A stretch of 15,919 nt of DNA. Origin: Lachnospiraceae bacterium UBA3774. GTDB taxonomy: Bacteria > Bacillota > Clostridia > Lachnospirales > Lachnospiraceae. The notes under the pieces were generated by a model. The model did no database searches, was not told where the DNA came from, and saw only the letters and a list, made by a program, of their open reading frames with translations. Below, piece after piece: positions 13,678-15,919 of the stretch; the stretch's first letter is position 1, and the number at the start of each line of letters is the position of its first letter. The stretch spans positions 1 to 15,919 of the forward strand of contig DFFO01000087.1 of NCBI GenBank assembly GCA_002369255.1, given 5' to 3'. The translations under genes were made by a program, and so were the position numbers.

Positions 13678-15919
13678 AAAAGCTCCTCTGTTACGGTAAA
13701 GATGTCGCTTTCCGCTTCGATAGCTCCGGATCCGCCTATGACGCATATATTGTTCTTATCCAATACTTTTTTTACGTAGCCCGAAAGGCCTCTTATATCA
13801 TTGACGGTGCATGAGAGGATCTCGTCCTTTGTAATCTGGCGCATCTCATCAGTAACGCCCGAAAGGTACGCATTAAGACAGGCGGCGCCCCAAAGCGACG
13901 GGGACAGCGGCGTATCGACAGCTCCTATAACGCTTATGATATAATCCGTCATTTCTCGTTCCGAGATATCAAAATGTTCGATATATTCGGGAATCCCTCT
14001 ATATACGGAAAGCGTGCGGGAAAGATTCGGATCCCTGTAAGATACGAGCGACATGTTTCCGTTTCTTAAAAAGCTCACCATCGCGCCATAGGCGCCGCCG
14101 TGAACACGCAGATTCATCCACAGGTACTCATTGGCCAGAATCGCGCGAAGTACGTGAAGCTTTCCGGTAAATGGATGCTCGCTATCGGCAAACGAACCGG
14201 ACATAGCGACGTAATTTACCTGTGAAGTGGTCTTAAAGCCCTCGTTTTCAGCGGTAACAGCAGCAAATTCTGCTTTGGCCGCATTTTCGGCGCTTTTTCC
14301 GATAAAGGCTCCGGCAAAGGCGGGGAGCATTTTTTTAAGGGAGTCAAAGCCTTTAGCATCATCGGTGACAGCAACCGTGAGAGCGTTCCTGTGAAAAACT
14401 TTTTTTGTCAATTCCTTAAGCTTTTCAATCGTCAATGAAACCGGTCTGTCGCAGGCACGCTCTACAAATCTCAGATAACTGATTCCGTTTACAAACTCTT
14501 TAAAAGCCGCTTCGCCTCCCTCGTGCGAAAGCGCCCTGCCTGACGCGAATGAATGCGCGCTGCCCTGCGCTTTTTGTTCTGTGCGCGAGCGAAGCTGTTT
14601 CATTATCTCTGTTATCCGTGCCTCATCGTCAAAGACGCTTGTCAGCAGGATCTCCCCGATCAGCTCAAGGGCCTTTTTTTGTTTGTCATGAAGGAATTTT
14701 GCGCTTATGGAAAAATAAGCGTTAAATCCGCCGTTTTTAATATCGCTGTATGAAACTACGCTCATATCGAGGCCGCCCATTTTTGCGTTGATCTCGTCAG
14801 TCAGCTCCGCATAAGTATGAGAGTCTGTATCTACAAGACCGATAATCTCGCGAAGCAGGCACAGCTCCTGCAGTTCCTCTTCTCCGAGACTATTTATATT
14901 AAACAGCAGATTCAGATACGTGATGCCGTTTGTATTGATTTCGGAAAGCAAAGTATCTACTCCGCTCTCGTTTGTTTTTTTTACGCAAAAGGGCGTAACC
15001 GTTTTTTTAAGATCTGACAGTTCAAGGTGGGGAAGCGTGGCAAGCGCCTCTTTAGTAGGCTCCGCGTTTTGATAATCGCGCAGAGCTTTGAAGGCGTTTA
15101 CTATATCCAGCCTTTCCTGCTCCGACATCTTTTCTTTGATCCCGGATAAACGTTCTCTTCTTTCTCTGTCTTTTTCTATATCAAGTCCGGCGCAGGGCTT
15201 CATTACCACAAGCGAAGCGTGAGTGTTGTCAAGAAGATATTTTTTAATCAGTTCTTCAAAATATCCGCTTTCTATGTTTTCTTTAAAAAAACCGAACTCA
15301 TCGTCGCAGTAAAGATGCATTACGGGCTCGTTATCATCATAAAGCCAGCTTTCAAGCGCGGTCATATAGTAAAACAGACCCTTTGGCAGTCCGCCGAAAT
15401 CCGCCTCGCGGACGCGAAATTCCATGTTGCTGATGGCGGCCTCGAGCGTTTTTTTGTTCAGCCCTTCTCTGACTGTTTCTTCGAGGGTGCTTTTTACTAT
15501 TTCGAGAAACTCTTTTTCGGCCTCAGGGTCGGTATTTTTCAGAGTGATCTTAAAATAAGGGTAAAGCAGCTCAGACACGTATCCTCCGAAAACATCCTCT
15601 CCGAGTCCGCTTTTTATGAGCGCTTCGCGAAGGGGCGAGCCTTCGGCCGCGATCAGAGCATATTCGAGTATCTGCATGGCATAGTAGAGGCGGTTGTCAA
15701 GAATGTTCCCGACAGAATATTGCAGCGACAGCCACGTTTTGCCGCAAGCGTCTTCTCCGTTTTTTACGGGATAAAGTATCTCGCTTTTTTTGAGGCTTTC
15801 AAACGGTTTTTGCTTTTTTATGTGCGACAATACGGCGATCTTGTCAAACTTTGACAGATACTCTTCGTCAAGCCAATTCAGGCGCTCTGTCATATCCATA
15901 TCTCCGTAGAGATAGATAT
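13674..15919 (-). CDS. M16C metalloprotease (presequence protease / insulinase-like), 5'-truncated by the window edge
   Basis: C-terminal 748 codons of a large zinc peptidase resembling PreP/Cym1, which degrades unstructured peptides in a closed chamber. The frame is open through the window end. The residues before the first ATG (YLYGDMD) fit the family, so the ATG at 15897-15899 is internal and not the start. Family members are about 970 aa, so roughly 225 residues, including the HxxEH zinc motif, lie outside. Visible here are the rest of the first M16 domain, a charged M16C-associated helical hairpin (near HASLVVMKPC to EPTKEALATLPHLEL), and the second half with RVHGGAYGAM (about 14085-14115), which carries the Arg/Tyr pair used for substrate binding. 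No signal peptide can be judged. It overlaps era by 4 nt. Confidence 0.88.
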   Translation of the reverse strand, partial: IYLYGDMDMTERLNWLDEEYLSKFDKIAVLSHIKKQKPFESLKKSEILYPVKNGEDACGKTWLSLQYSVGNILDNRLYYAMQILEYALIAAEGSPLREALIKSGLGEDVFGGYVSELLYPYFKITLKNTDPEAEKEFLEIVKSTLEETVREGLNKKTLEAAISNMEFRVREADFGGLPKGLFYYMTALESWLYDDNEPVMHLYCDDEFGFFKENIESGYFEELIKKYLLDNTHASLVVMKPCAGLDIEKDRERRERLSGIKEKMSEQERLDIVNAFKALRDYQNAEPTKEALATLPHLELSDLKKTVTPFCVKKTNESGVDTLLSEINTNGITYLNLLFNINSLGEEELQELCLLREIIGLVDTDSHTYAELTDEINAKMGGLDMSVVSYSDIKNGGFNAYFSISAKFLHDKQKKALELIGEILLTSVFDDEARITEIMKQLRSRTEQKAQGSAHSFASGRALSHEGGEAAFKEFVNGISYLRFVERACDRPVSLTIEKLKELTKKVFHRNALTVAVTDDAKGFDSLKKMLPAFAGAFIGKSAENAAKAEFAAVTAENEGFKTTSQVNYVAMSGSFADSEHPFTGKLHVLRAILANEYLWMNLRVHGGAYGAMVSFLRNGNMSLVSYRDPNLSRTLSVYRGIPEYIEHFDISEREMTDYIISVIGAVDTPLSPSLWGAACLNAYLSGVTDEMRQITKDEILSCTVNDIRGLSGYVKKVLDKNNICVIGGSGAIEAESDIFTVTEELL

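Noticed and set aside
13678..13746. Upstream extension of era to 13746
   Set aside because: The added 23 residues are Arg-rich, unlike Era, and lie inside the protease gene; the ATG at 13677 has a strong ribosome site.
15219..15854. Plus-strand open frame of 211 codons
   Set aside because: Antisense to the M16C protease frame, whose coding signal is continuous; no promoter or ribosome site supports it.
1..15919. Mobile element, phage, CRISPR or toxin-antitoxin content
   Set aside because: No transposase, integrase, direct-repeat array, att-like repeat or small toxin pair was found; gene content is core chromosomal.

Overview
The window comes from a low-to-mid GC Gram-positive genome, most likely class Clostridia (Bacillota) and probably near Lachnospiraceae. 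I infer this from the gene repertoire and order: an M16C presequence-type protease with era and recO, then ruvAB-zapA-U32-SEDS-PBP, plus potAB and mntP, all with purine-rich Shine-Dalgarno sites. No phage, transposon, CRISPR, tRNA or rRNA gene is visible. The region looks like chromosomal core genome. All genes but one lie on the minus strand, so transcription runs from high to low coordinates.

Layout from the right edge. (a) 15919-12128: the C-terminal three quarters of an M16C metalloprotease, then era and recO. The three are joined by 4-nt and 1-nt overlaps and end in a hairpin terminator. (b) 12107-11040, plus strand: a YprB-like DEDD exonuclease. It converges on recO at a shared bidirectional terminator and diverges from ruvA across a 43-bp gap that holds a symmetric -10 element. 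(c) 10996-9376: ruvA and ruvB, the Holliday junction branch-migration motor; ruvC is not adjacent. (d) 9296-3886: zapA, a U32-family protein encoded as two overlapping ORFs, an FtsW/RodA-type SEDS glycosyltransferase and a class B PBP. All are overlapped or coupled, which makes a cell-division/wall-synthesis operon. (e) 3821-2349: a membrane-anchored NodB-like polysaccharide deacetylase with its own promoter. (f) 2272-1: mntP (Mn2+ exporter) with a strong promoter, followed after 24 bp by potA and then by potB, which runs off the left edge.

The genes fall into three working groups: DNA repair and ribosome assembly (recO, ruvAB, exonuclease, era), envelope growth (zapA, SEDS, PBP, deacetylase) and transport (mntP, potAB).

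The points most worth a second look are: the split U32 gene; a RecO with no zinc-finger cysteines; the probably leaderless exonuclease gene driven from a -10 shared with ruvA; two intergenic modules (2278-2340 and 3844-3889) where a promoter sits inside a terminator-like inverted repeat; and mntP placed as the first gene ahead of a polyamine transporter. I did not find a clearly novel multi-gene system.
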